From Nymphaea colorata (Eukaryota; Streptophyta; Magnoliopsida; Nymphaeales; Nymphaeaceae), in the NCBI RefSeq assembly GCF_008831285.2, contig NC_045146.1, positions 6,088,972-6,152,971 on the forward strand: DNA of 64,000 nucleotides, in the 5' to 3' direction. The stretch's first letter is position 1; each line of letters opens with the position of its first letter. Position numbers and translations under genes: made by a program. Below are positions 48,983 through 60,347 of this stretch, piece after piece. The notes below the pieces were generated by a model, which saw nothing but the letters and a program-made list of their open reading frames with translations, had not been told where the DNA came from and did not search any database.

Positions 48983-50512
48983 ACCAAAGTCTGAAGCCAA
49001 CGGCCGTGCCTACCCCCACGATCACCTTGGACCAACCAGAAGACTTTCCTAAGACAAATTAAATACAGAGACACTACCCAGTCGGACAGGACCCCGACTT
49101 GAAAATCCCAAATAGGCAGCGGAATACAAGAATGGCTAATCCCAAATCCAAGCAAAACCTACTACACAAATCTAAAAGCTGTGAGGCTAATACAAGCGGA
49201 AGCGATACATATGTAGAAATCACTCAAACTCACTCAGCAAACCATGCAAACCATGCCTAAGCGCACAAACCACACCCACCCGTAGGAGGCTAGTGTCGGC
49301 ACGAGGTCGTGTCTTTGGCGCAATGCCGCGGAGGTCCCTCTATGCACAACTTCGACCCCGAGGTCGGGCTGAAATCAAAATGCAGAAATAAAATGCTTCC
49401 TCCCACGATTCTAAAGAGGAGGGTAGAGGGTACCGGCCAAGGCTAGCTTGGCTAAGCAGTCACATGCCTCGAGGTGAGATTCCACACTCGAGGACTATCA
49501 GCAACACGAAGAAAAAGGCTGGCGTCGTGCTGAAACTCCAAAGAAGAAGACGCCGGGTGTGAAGGCAAGCCGCTCCAAGAGACGCGTGAAGGAGGATCAC
49601 CTCGCCGGAAACGCCTAGGAGCACTTCAACGCCTTGCTGGCTGTCTTGGGGACCTTCTGGAATTCACGCCGGAGAGTCGCCGGAAAAAGAGCAGAGGTGG
49701 CCGGCGGAGGCCGGAGGTCGCCGGAAAATGCTGGAACAAGGCCCGCCGGTTCCAAGGACTTCAAGGATGCGGCCAGAAATGCCGCGGTCTTCCTTGGCGC
49801 TAAGGCTGGAACCAACTAGGTGCGGGACTTGGACTGAGTGGGCTCGGGCCAGGTGGGATCAGGTGGGCCCGGGCTGGGTTCGGTCAGTAAGCTAGGTCAA
49901 GGGTAGAGTAGGCCAAGGGGGTCCTATGGTCTGATTCCTAGGTTGACCGGGTGTAGGGAAGGGTCCGAAATGTGGGTTCCTACAAAGTAGCTAGGGTAGG
50001 TTTAGGCAACTCAGTTTAGGGGAAATGGGAAATGGGAATTGGGTTTGGCGAAGGTAGTCACTAGGTGAGTTCGGGTGGGCCTGGGGTAATTCGATAGAGA
50101 GAGGGGTGGCTAGGAATGTGGAGGATATTCCTTAAGGGAATCGTCCTCCAAGATTCTAGATGAGGTGGCACTTCTAGAAGGCTATCTCCCAAATACGTAG
50201 GAGAGAGGCTAGGGATTTTGGTGAGGTGTCCAGGTGAGGTGGCGGTTGATGGCTGAGGTGTGTGGCTGGGAAAGTTCCTAGCTAAAGTGGAGTATGAGGT
50301 GGCAGTCCACGAGGAGAGCAGCCACCAACAAAATAGGAGAAGATCCTAACTTTTAGGATCTCCTCCCTAGAAGATCTCTCAAAAGAGAACTCGCTCCTTC
50401 CAAATGAGATCCAGTAGCTACAAGCTAGGGGAGGGGAGGATTTCACTCCAAGGTTCTCTCTCAAGTGCTCCAGATCGTGCCACGTGAGCAGATGTGAGGT
50501 GGAGGTGGCGAA
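48983..50512 (-). repeat. Right arm of the near-perfect palindrome
   Basis: Reverse complement of 47440-48969. Its last bases (gaggtggaggtggcgaa) join copia integrase coding sequence without any LTR, target duplication or other transposon end visible at the joint. Confidence 0.95.
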
Positions 50513-52969
50513 ATCTGAAGTGGGTCATGTAATCAAAAATTTTATCAATGAAATTCTGACTCAGTTTGATACTTGTGTCAAAATTGTGCGCTCTGACAAT
50601 GCTCTTGAGTTCTGTGCTTCCTCTTTAGAACAATTTTTCAGGGATAAGGGTATCATCCACCAAACCTCTTGTGCCTATACCTCCCAACAAAATGGGGTTG
50701 CTGAAAGGAAACACCGTCATATTCTTGATGTTGCCAGAACCATTATCATACATAGCCATGTTCTCCATTCTTACTGGGGAGATGCTTTTCTCACAGCATG
50801 CTATCTTATTAATCGTATGCCGTCATCTGTGTTGGGAGACCTTATTCCTATCTCTGTCCTCTTTCCTGACAGAGACTTGTTTTCTGTTCTACCTCGTGTT
50901 TTTGGATGTGTTGTCTTTGTTCAGTTGCTTGGTCCTGGGCGAGATAAGTTGTCTCCTCGGGCCATCAAAACGATCTTTGTTGGTTATTCCCGCACTCAAA
51001 AGGGATATCGATGTTATGATCCTTCTACTCGTCGGTATTATGTGAGTGCTGATGTTACATTCTTTGAGTCAACCTCTTTCTTCTCCCCAAATGGAACTCA
51101 ATTAAGGGCGCCTGAATTGAATGATGAAGTCCATCTTCCTCTACCTCTCATGAGTTGTCCAAAACCAGTTGATTCACGTTTTGGGGCTGTCTACCAACGT
51201 CGTACTAAACCTGTTGTGCCTGCTCACTGTGCACCTGTGCCTTCACCCAGCACGCCCAAGGTAATTTCTGACACAAACTCTGCTGACAATTCTTTATGTA
51301 ATGATGACATAGGAGAATATCACGAGCATGTTCATGCTCCTAATGAACTTGATATGCCCATTGCTCAAAGGAAAGGCAAACGCAGTTGCACTTTGCATCC
51401 TATCTCTGGTCATTTATCCATGGATAGACTCACTCCTATGTACCGACAGTTTGTCAAGGGGCTGTCGGCTATTGCTCTTCCACAGACTCCCATGGATGCT
51501 CTCTCTGATCCAAAATGGGCCGTAGCTATGCAAGAAGAGATGGATGCTCTTCAGTCTAGAGGCACCTGGACACTTGTTACTCCTTCAGCTGATGCAGCCA
51601 TTGTTGGTTGCAGATGGGTCTTTACTATCAAATACAGAGCGGATGGCAGCATTGACAGATATAAGGCTCGTCTGGTTGCTAAAGGCTATACCCAAACTTA
51701 TGGGGTTGATTATTATGATACCTTCTCTCCTGTGGCACGACATGCTTCTTTACGGATTCTCCTTGCTGTGGCTGTCAGCAAGAATTGGTCCCTATCACAG
51801 CTTGATGTCAAAAATGTCTTTCTCTATGGTGACTTACATGAAGAAGTGTATATGCAGCAACCACCAGGGTTTGTTGCTGAGGGGGAGTGTCAGAAAGTGT
51901 GCAGATTGCGAAAGGCGATTTACGGTCTGAAACAGAGTCCTCGAGCTTGGTTTCAGAAATTGTCAGAGAATATTGAGAATGAGGGCTTCAGACGTTCTTC
52001 GACAGATCATTCCCTCTTTGTCAAGAAGACTTCTACAGGTACAGTGATAGTTCTTGTCTATGTTGATGATATCATTGTTACAGGGGATGATGATCAGGGG
52101 ATTTCCAACATCAAGGATGTCCTTGGACAACACTTTGTCACCAAGGACCTTGGTGAACTACGTTATTTCCTCGGTATTGAGTTTGCCAGAAATCGAAAGG
52201 GCCTTATCATGTGTCAGAGGAAATACGTTACTGATGTTTTGCAAGAGACAGGGATGCTGGGGTGTCGACCTGCATCCACGCCTATGGATATCAATACCCG
52301 CTTGTATGATGATGATACTGAAGATGTTGATGCGAGACAGTATAGAGGGATTGTTGGCAAGCTCCTATACATCACTGTTACTCGACCTGACATTGCCTAT
52401 GCTGTTAGCAGAGTGAGTCAATTTATGGATAAGCCCAAGAAAGTTCATTGGGATGCTGCTATGATGATTCTTAGGTATCTAAAGAATTCACCAGGAACGG
52501 GACTCTTCTTTCAGAATGGTACCTCACTCACTATATCTGTGTATGTTGATGCCGACTATGCGGGATGCCCCTCGGACAGAAAATCCACCAGTGGATTTTG
52601 TGTGTTTATTGGATCCAACTTGGTTACATGGAAGAGTAAGAAGCAAACAGTGGTTGCCAGATCAAGTGCAGAATCTGAGTATAGAGCTATGGCTCAGGCT
52701 ACTGCTGAAGTTATATGGGTTAGATCCCTGATGTTGGATCTTACTGTCGAAGTGCCTCTTCCTATGCAATTGTTATGTGATAACAAAGCTGCACTGTTTA
52801 TTGCTAATAATCCGGCTTTTCATGAAAGAACGAAGCATGTTGAAGTAGATTGTCACTATACCAGAGACATGATTCAAAAGGGGTTTGTAAGTACCTCACA
52901 CATTTCAACTACAGGGCAAACGGCTGATATTTTTACTAAGGCTCTTGCAAGGGGACCATTCCAAAGCTG
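50511..52969 (+). CDS. Ty1/copia polyprotein, 3' part: integrase (partial), reverse transcriptase, RNase H
   Basis: An open frame of about 820 codons begins inside the integrase core, after its first catalytic Asp. The second Asp is in VRSDNALEF and the Glu in NGVAERKHRH. Reverse transcriptase motifs: WVFTIKYRADGSIDRYKARL, LDVKNVFLYGDL, YGLKQSPRAWF and the active site YVDDIIVTG (about 52058-52084). RNase H keeps DADYAG, SSAESEYRAMA and the Asp in LCDNKAALF, with TKHVEVDCHY near the end. The frame ends at 52968-52970 in a way that suggests loss of one A in the final FTKALARGPFQ block, so the last residues are altered. Otherwise it is undamaged, unlike every other element here, so this copy is recent. 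The 5' LTR, gag, protease and integrase start are gone; the palindrome replaces them. Confidence 0.93.
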
Positions 52970-53010
52970 ATGTTCCAAGTTGAGCCTATTTGACATATAC
53001 GCTCCAACTT

Positions 53011-53019
53011 GAGGGGGAG
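53011..53019 (+). promoter_or_regulatory. Polypurine tract of the copia element
   Basis: gagggggag lies immediately before the LTR start at 53020. This is the normal primer site for plus-strand DNA synthesis in copia elements. Confidence 0.9.
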
Positions 53020-53222
53020 TGTTAAGATGTGTTTATATTCAGTTTTAGGTTTAAAAGGGTACTTTTGTAATAACATTTCCTTTAGATGGTTCTCTTGTAT
53101 CTTCTCACTCTCCTCTAGTCTATATAAAGAGGAGTTAGGGCAGATTTCGAGGTTAATCAAAACATAATCCTTTCTAAGATTTATCAGTTGTGATGTTGCG
53201 TAGTTTCAAACAGGTCCTAACA
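53020..53222 (+). repeat. 3' LTR of the copia element (203 bp)
   Basis: Starts TGTTA and ends TAACA, a perfect short inverted repeat with the canonical TG...CA ends, directly after the polypurine tract. A TATA box (tatataaag, 53121-53129) lies inside. No second copy of this LTR is present in the window, so insertion age cannot be estimated from an LTR pair. Confidence 0.9.
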
Positions 53223-54337
53223 TCACCTGCCAAACATGATACAAGGTGAAAATATATGCATTCACGTCTTATCTAACAGGACAGTTTACAATAGCTATCT
53301 CATGGACCCTGGTCCAGAACCTAACAATATCTCGCAGGTTAATATTGAGTTAGTTCACGAAGAAGCTATGCATATTTAGAATTTATTAAAGATTTTCATA
53401 AATGTAAAGAAATAGATTGCAGGACTGCCTTATCTATGCATATTAAATGTAGGCAGAAATTATGAATTAGTTCCCTTTATATTGGAAGGATATACTGCAT
53501 GTACAGCTTGCTTAAGTTCCGTAACAGCGTGGATCGTGTGATTCGTAGAACATGCTTTTAACTGTTTGAAAGCCTTTAACGTCGATGGCATTTTGTCTTG
53601 GAACTAATATGATACAATTATAATGCTGTTGGTGATCACGACGATGAACGACTAAGATGCCGAATCGCATAACAATGTATTTGGAAGATCACTGTTCTCT
53701 TCCCAAACTAGATGCCAATTAATATTAGAATTTAATAAACATGGACAGCCTGCATGGAAATGCAGAAAACTTACTATCATATCCGTGATAGCTATATATA
53801 TATATATATATATAGTTTGACTCACCAAACTCACTTATTATGAGGGCTGTTTGATATCATGATGGACTATTAAGAGGAAACAAGGACAAAAAGATTATTA
53901 GTATTTTCATCACTAGTATTAATTCACTCATTTCTCTGGTGATGGATCAGATGGGCCTCATGAGTAAGTTGGGTTACTTTGGATAGCTATTCAAGGAAAA
54001 CTCATGTGTTTTGATGTTTCTCTTTTACTTGAAAGGTATTTCAGACTCCTAAGAAAACAATTTGTCTCTTATATATTTGTAATTTAATCTTCGACCTCTT
54101 CTTAATTGATAGCACAAACAATTTTCATAAAGTTTAATGTATAAGGATCTAGTTGCTACCTTTTATATTTAGCTCCTAAGGCACTTAGAAAGACACAAAT
54201 GTGTCTCTCTCAACTCAAGTTAATGTTTCAAAAAAACCGAAATATCTCTTTCTGTTTGTTAGGTATGAATACTAATAGCCATTCTCTTTCTTGAACAACA
54301 CGATTAAAATAAAAATTACAATATAATGTGTGCGTGT

Positions 54338-54339
<2 letters not shown>

Positions 54340-54389
<50 letters not shown>
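54340..54389. repeat. (TA)n microsatellite
   Basis: Pure TA repeat of about 25 units. Confidence 0.97.
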
Positions 54390-54391
<2 letters not shown>

Positions 54392-55081
54392 AAATCTATT
54401 GGGTGTCGGATATTGCTGAATACTTGAAAATAAATGTTCGTTATTAAAAGCACTATAAATCGTTTAACAGCTTCACGATACGATTGGGCACCATGAACCA
54501 GTCGATAATACTCTTTAAAGTTTCGTGGAGCTCATATTTATTTAGAAGCATACAAATTTATATGATTGCTTAGATGTCTTTATTAATGCAGGGAAAGTAA
54601 AGCAAAGCATCGTTAAGGCTAAATGGATCCCAGATTCAGCACCGTATCCAGGGCCAATAGCCCTGCGAGAAGGGTCACATCATCTTTTTGACCTCAACTT
54701 TATTGGAGGAAAGCCGGTCTGATCTGGACTTCCTCCCATCAGACTTTCAATCTGTGGTTTTTAAATTCATGCAAATGAGATCCTCGATTTGTTTAAGCTG
54801 AGAATCTCTCAAATCAATTAATGAAATTTGGGATCTAAGATGAGAGACAATCAAATGCAGGCTTAGCCTAACAATAGACAGTTTATAAAAGTAAAAGGAT
54901 GAGCCAAACACAAGCATGAATAAGTAGTAGATGGGCTAGTGTTGGCAGTTGTCTACACTGACCCATAAATTAAATTTATTTTCATAATGATGGTTTCAAA
55001 TGTTTGGTCATTTAATATATATTTAAGGTGTTTGGTAACAGGAATACTGTGAACTTGTCTCAAATATTCATTAAACTGTCA

Positions 55082-55197
55082 CAATGTTTGTATAGAATAG
55101 TGGAGCACTTAAGCAATGTTCTTGTTGTCAAACACCCCTTTAACATTAGTTCTATACAAACATTGCTTAAGTGTTCCACTATTCTATACAAACATTG
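55082..55197. repeat. 39-bp inverted repeat forming a hairpin
   Basis: 55082-55120 (caatgtttgtatagaatagt ...) pairs with 55159-55197 with a single mismatch, around a 38-base loop. A part of the arm is repeated once more inside the loop and right arm (ttctatacaaacattgctt at 55150 and 55182). Candidates are a small MITE or a foldback-derived small-RNA hairpin. Confidence 0.85.
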
Positions 55198-56206
55198 CTT
55201 ATGAATTTGTTTCGAAAATGGATTAAATTCATGATACATTAGTTCTATTGTTTCGTAAATCTATTTTAATTTTTTAACAGCTTTATTAAACACCTACAAA
55301 ATGTCGGTGGTGCTGCCAAACAACTTTTCAAGGTATGACATTTTTCCAATGGATAAACTCAACCCAAAATTTTAGCTAAGTGTCACATATGATACATTTA
55401 TTTGTTTTTTATATACTTGTTTTCTAGTCATATATATTGTCGATTATAAACGATCTCTAATTTGATTCAATTTTTGCTCATTTTGACGACACCCAAAATT
55501 CATGTGTACGACAAAAGGGCCATTTGGTATTAGTGAGCGAGTGTCGACAAGGCGGGTTATATACACTTTCATGGTACATGAAAAATTTTTGCACGTCGAT
55601 TAATCATCTATCACGTATCATACCCAAGTGAATCAATGTAGAAGGCATATTTATAAAACACCAAATATTGGTACTCTATATATATTGGTTTCATTGCAGA
55701 TGCATGTAATACTCACACCTATGCATGTAATACTCACACCGTTTCTAATGCCAAAAAACCTCCACTAAACATGGTCATCCTTATTTTATTAAAATTATCT
55801 ATGCATTTTTAACCTTATTTTTTAAATTACGTCCAATAAATGATCATGATTGGCAACTTATTATATTCATCTACTTACAAAAAATAAATTTAATTTCTGA
55901 AGATTAGTTGTATGTCATTTTATTGAGTCAATCGCATTTCATTCGTAAATAGCATGTATCGTTTAATCAAAATAATGACAGTTCTAATGCCCAAATTTAA
56001 TTTGAACAACTCATCGTCATCGGAACGTATTTGCCTACAAATGTTGTTAAGAAAGTATGAATTTGTCGATTTGGCATAACTTGAGGATGTGCTAAGAAAA
56101 TCCTTCCTCCTCAATCCCGGCGTCAGGCCTCCACTCCCGTGGAAAAGGACGTTGGCTTCCCCGCTCTTTCTCTCTCTCTCTCTCTCGTGTTCGCATCGAG
56201 GCAGCA

Positions 56207-59200
56207 ATGGAGGCGAGGGTCGACTCGTCGACGTCTAAAAACCGGTTAGCTGTCATCTCCTCCCACTTCCTTGTTCCTTCTCCGGCCGTCTTGGAGCTAT
56301 CGCGTGTTTCCGCTTCAGAGGTCGCTGACCTGCCGGCGAACCTCCGAGGGTTCCTGACGATTGTCGACAACCGGACAGGGAAAAAGATCGACGTTGACGT
56401 CTCAGAAGAAGGCACGATCAAGGCTACCGACTTGCAGAAGGTTCCGCTTCGCCTAATTGTTCTAAAACACCTCCTTCTTTTCTCCCCCCGAGTATAGTTC
56501 TTTTCTGATTTGTGCATTGCTTCGGGAAACGAGGTTGAATTCTTTCCAAAAGGAGTATCAGGATCTTGAATTACTTTTCTTTCTCTGCGGCTTCTGGTGT
56601 AATTTGTTTACTCTGGTGTTTCTTGGTTTCTGTTGTATGGGCCTCATAACCTCACTGTAATTTTTCTATTTGCTTAGTTGACGACCGGACGCAGTTATGA
56701 CAAGGGGACCAAGCTGTACGATCCTGGCTATCTCAACACGGCGCCCGTGCGATCTTCTATTTCTTACATAGTCGGAGACGCTGGCATTCTCAGGTCCAGA
56801 GGTTACCGATCGAGAGGTCGCATATCTTCTGAGTGAGCAGATTTCCTCCCTTGCCTTGTAACTATTGCATGAGGGGCGATTGCATGCCTTCTAATTTGCT
56901 TGTTCATGAATTCTTAATGTTCCCCCTTCGAAATTGATTGGCGATTTCCTTTCTTCAGTGTACGGTAGCTTGCCTTCGCAGAGTCAGTCGGCAGAGTGGG
57001 AATTTGTGATCGCTCAGCATTCAGTTGTTCCTCAAGGCATCCTGGTTCGGTAGCAATTTCTATATGCCCATGTGTTTATATCAAGTAGTTTCTGTATGCA
57101 GCTCTTTGGAACTCGTATTGATCACCCCACTGTAGTGAGACGGGGCGCTTGATATGTGCTCAAATTTTAATTTTATTTTTTTTTTAAATTCCGCGGATCT
57201 AAAAGTTTGAAGAATTTAGATGTTTCTTTGTATGCCTGCTCCAGGACTTTATACATGCAATTCCTCACGATTCCCTTCCAATGGGGATGCTTGTGAGTGC
57301 AATGGGTGCACTCTCCATCTTCCACCCCGACGCTGACCCTGTTCTTAGAGTAAGTGATTCTCCTATATTTCACATTGTCGGATGGATGATTGACTGCTTA
57401 GTTTTATATGCAGTTTGTCTGCTCGCTAGAAATGTGGCGACCCTTCCTCTGGAGTTAATATGAGTATATGATAATGTCTTTCTTGTATTGTCGTATCTAG
57501 CAGCCTAGTGGCTCCTGTCGTGGACAGGCATCGGTCTAGCTTGCCTGTATACGTGTGCCAAGGAAGGAGGGAGCACTTGGCTAGATATTTTGCATAATGT
57601 GCAAAATACTGTGGTCATGTTTTATTGTTTGTTTTGATATATAATTTTTCCTTTTATGTAGATATTTCTTCCCTGTAGTAGTTCTAACTTTCATGGATAT
57701 GGTTGATCAACTGTACAGAATTTATCTTGTAGGAACGTCTGTATCTTATTTCAAAGAAACAAAGGGAAGATATCTTTTTCTTTCCCTTTTCCTTTTTACA
57801 AGTTAGCACCCAATGCTCATAAAGTTTAGTGAATGAAATTAGCGTGTGGAACATGTTAATTGGAACTTGATCAAGTAGCCATTTCTCTTCTATGGAACAA
57901 AGTTGAAAATGATCTTTGCCCTTAAGCTTTCCTCCAGAGGCTATGATAATTTTCTGGCTTTGATGGCTTCCTCAAGTCATTTTTTCAACCTTTTATTTCT
58001 GTTCTGCTTGTCGGATTCTTTCACAGGGTCAAGATATCTATAAATCCAGGCTAGTAAGAGACAAACAGATAGCTCGTATACTTGGGAAGGTAGGCCCTCT
58101 CTGAATACTTTGGCAAACATGTTCACAATTCTTCATTCTTTTTGAAAAGAAAATGTTCAAATATTTGGTTTTATTTAATCATAGTGATAGAATCAGAATC
58201 AGTTTTTTATTTTGAAAATATTCTGTCATTTCCTTCTCTATTTTAAAGTTGATGTAGATTTGCATTGGATCATCATGTTGACAAACACATTTTAGCCTGA
58301 GCAGAATCTCTCTGTTAATTAAGTATGTCCCATTTTGATGTCCTATGTGTCAATCTTTCCTTCCTAGAGTTCACCAATATTTTTTCTTGTCAAAGAGTGT
58401 CAATATTGTTTCTTCTTTTGTTTACAGTTCTCTGTCTTCTGTAATTGCCAATGTAATAAATTTACTTGAGAACCAGCTAATGGAAAACTACCACTTCTTC
58501 TTTATTTTACATTCATCCTTGTTCCTTTCCTCTTTTAATCAGGTCGTATCTTAGACTTCACTTCTGGTCATATCTTAGGCTGCAAATGGTTTATCAAGAA
58601 ACTCACCTTTGCTAATTAAATTTGATCTTTCATAGGCACCTACAATTGCAGCGGCAGCATATTTGAGGACTGCTGGACGACCTCCAGTCATTCCTTTCAG
58701 CAATCTGTCTTATACAGAGAACTTCTTATATATGTTGGATTCCCTGTAAGTTTATTACAAATTGCCTCTATTTTCCAGGAAAATGACTGTTTTTGCTATT
58801 ATGATTTCGTTCCCGCTAACAAGTTTTTATTTTCTTTCATCCTGGAAATAATGCAAGTGTGAACCCATGTCTAAATTTAGGCTTTCAATAATCAAGAGTC
58901 ACAGTCCAGGTTAATTAGGAAAGGAACCTAATTTTTTCCTTCTTTATTAAGAATGTCTTTGCTGTTTGGGTTACATTGGGAAAGAAAAGAGAATGGAAAT
59001 CACGTCCTGCAATTGAAGCTTTGTGATCTGAATATACCACTAAAGGGGTTAGTTTCTTCTTAGTCATGTTCATCTTACTTCAGTTTTTGCTGTTTCCAAC
59101 GGATTGATACTGTTTGCTGTGACAATGACATTTCTCTTGCATTGAAGTTTCAGGATAACAAACTTAGCTATATTCATAAGTTCATAACAACCACATCCTG

Positions 59201-60347
59201 GAAAATCTCAAAGTCATGTGTCTCTCTTCTGTTATTTCTACATCTTCTTTTCCTCTCCTTTCTATTGCTAAAGGCTAAACATTTTGTTGACTGGTAATTG
59301 GAAAGTTGCTGGGGGAGGGGGGTTCTCATGCACGAAGCTGTTGGATACACCAATGTTGTTAAACAGTTTTTGAAGAAACTGCGATTATATTGAGTATTTA
59401 TATTCTTTTGCTTCTATTTGTATTATTAATCCAGATTTTGTTTTAGGATATTAGTTTTAGAAATTGCAATTGGAGTTTAGTAGTTGGCATTTAGCAAATG
59501 GTAAGATTTTGCATGCTCTATAACATTGAAATACATTGGTATTTATTTTTTATTTTTTTTGGGGACCTATGCATCCTATGCATCTTGTTAACTCTAGTTG
59601 TTCACACTCCATTCATTTTGATCTTTCAGACTTTTAATTATAACTATTATCATGTTGTAATGTGCTTATTGTGGTTTTGTTATGCATTTTAATTGTTTTT
59701 TTCAATAAGTTGATATTGTTAGGTTTTTCATTGAAAAAATGCTTTGGTAATTTTGAAAATTAGTATTGCATTTTATTGGTTTCTCTTTCTTTTCAAGCAA
59801 GGGGAAGGGGCGATTAGTGCACGCGCTCCTGTTTCTGTGTGTGTTTCTATCTGAATGTTTTTTTATATTATTTTTACCACCCTTATGTGATTGTGTATAT
59901 GTTTACATATTTGACTATCTATAATACATCTCTTGTTTCATTTATTAGTCTCTCTCTCTCCATATATATATATATATACATATAGGCATATATGCCATTT
60001 AAAGTGCCTAAGTTCTATTTGTCCACTATGATCTGCTTAATGCTTTTAAGATGTACACTTACGGCTGTACACATCTACACAGAGTTTGCAGACAGATTTT
60101 TCCTCCCTGAAATTGCCTACATATTCTTTATTAGTAGAATATTATATTGTTTTATTTTGCTCAAAATGATGCCTATGGTGCTCTCACTATGATGCTGTTG
60201 TAACTTATCACATCCTGTGAATTCCAATGGCAATAAATCCTACAGGCCAAACCCTCGACTTGATCAAGTTCTTGATGTTCTATTCATCCTCCATGCTGAG
60301 CATGAGATGAACTGCTCAACAGCTGCTGCAAGGCATCTTGCGTCCAG
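56207..60347 (+). pseudogene. CSY: Peroxisomal/glyoxysomal citrate synthase gene, 5' part, with disabling changes
   Basis: Citrate synthase of plant peroxisomes condenses acetyl-CoA and oxaloacetate during fatty-acid breakdown. Seven exons are visible: 56207-56440, 56678-56832, 56959-57044, 57245-57349, 58027-58089, 58636-58745 and about 60228-60347. They contain [106 protein letters not shown] and [19 protein letters not shown]. The N-terminus has a PTS2-like peroxisome signal, RLAVISSHF (residues 14-22). Defects: exon 2 lacks about 29 nt between RGY and EVAYLL, which shifts the frame. Conserved residues before the gap are changed ([14 protein letters not shown], where the family has Asp, Glu and Tyr). 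The last exon is preceded by ttccaa, not an AG acceptor. The 3' exons with the HGGANE and GFGHRVYK active-site blocks are not found before the window ends. It is probably a pseudogene. Confidence 0.85.

Larger units (their letters stand above)
53223..56206. other. Intergenic DNA between the copia LTR and the citrate synthase locus
   Basis: No gene was recognised. Microsatellites (TA)n lie at 53793-53813 and 54340-54389, and a long hairpin at 55082-55197. A short stretch at 54596-54720 reads in one frame as coding-like (KQSIVKAKWIPDSAPYPGP) but has no recognisable family and no splice context. The missing 5' exons of the JmjC gene were looked for here and not found. Confidence 0.4.

Noticed and set aside
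48057-49819. Mirrored frames of about 60-109 codons within the palindrome
   Set aside because: They appear twice because the arms are inverted copies; no start context, domain or codon bias supports a gene.
54596-54720. Coding-like stretch KQSIVKAKWIPDSAPYPGP
   Set aside because: It is too short, with no neighbouring exon and no recognised family; not called as a gene.
53223-56206. Continuation of the JmjC gene beyond the transposon block
   Set aside because: I searched the minus strand for the expected upstream JmjC blocks and found nothing resembling them.
56092-56517. 141-codon minus-strand frame opposite citrate synthase exon 1
   Set aside because: It is antisense to a clearly conserved exon; the Arg/Ser/Glu-rich product is a shadow.
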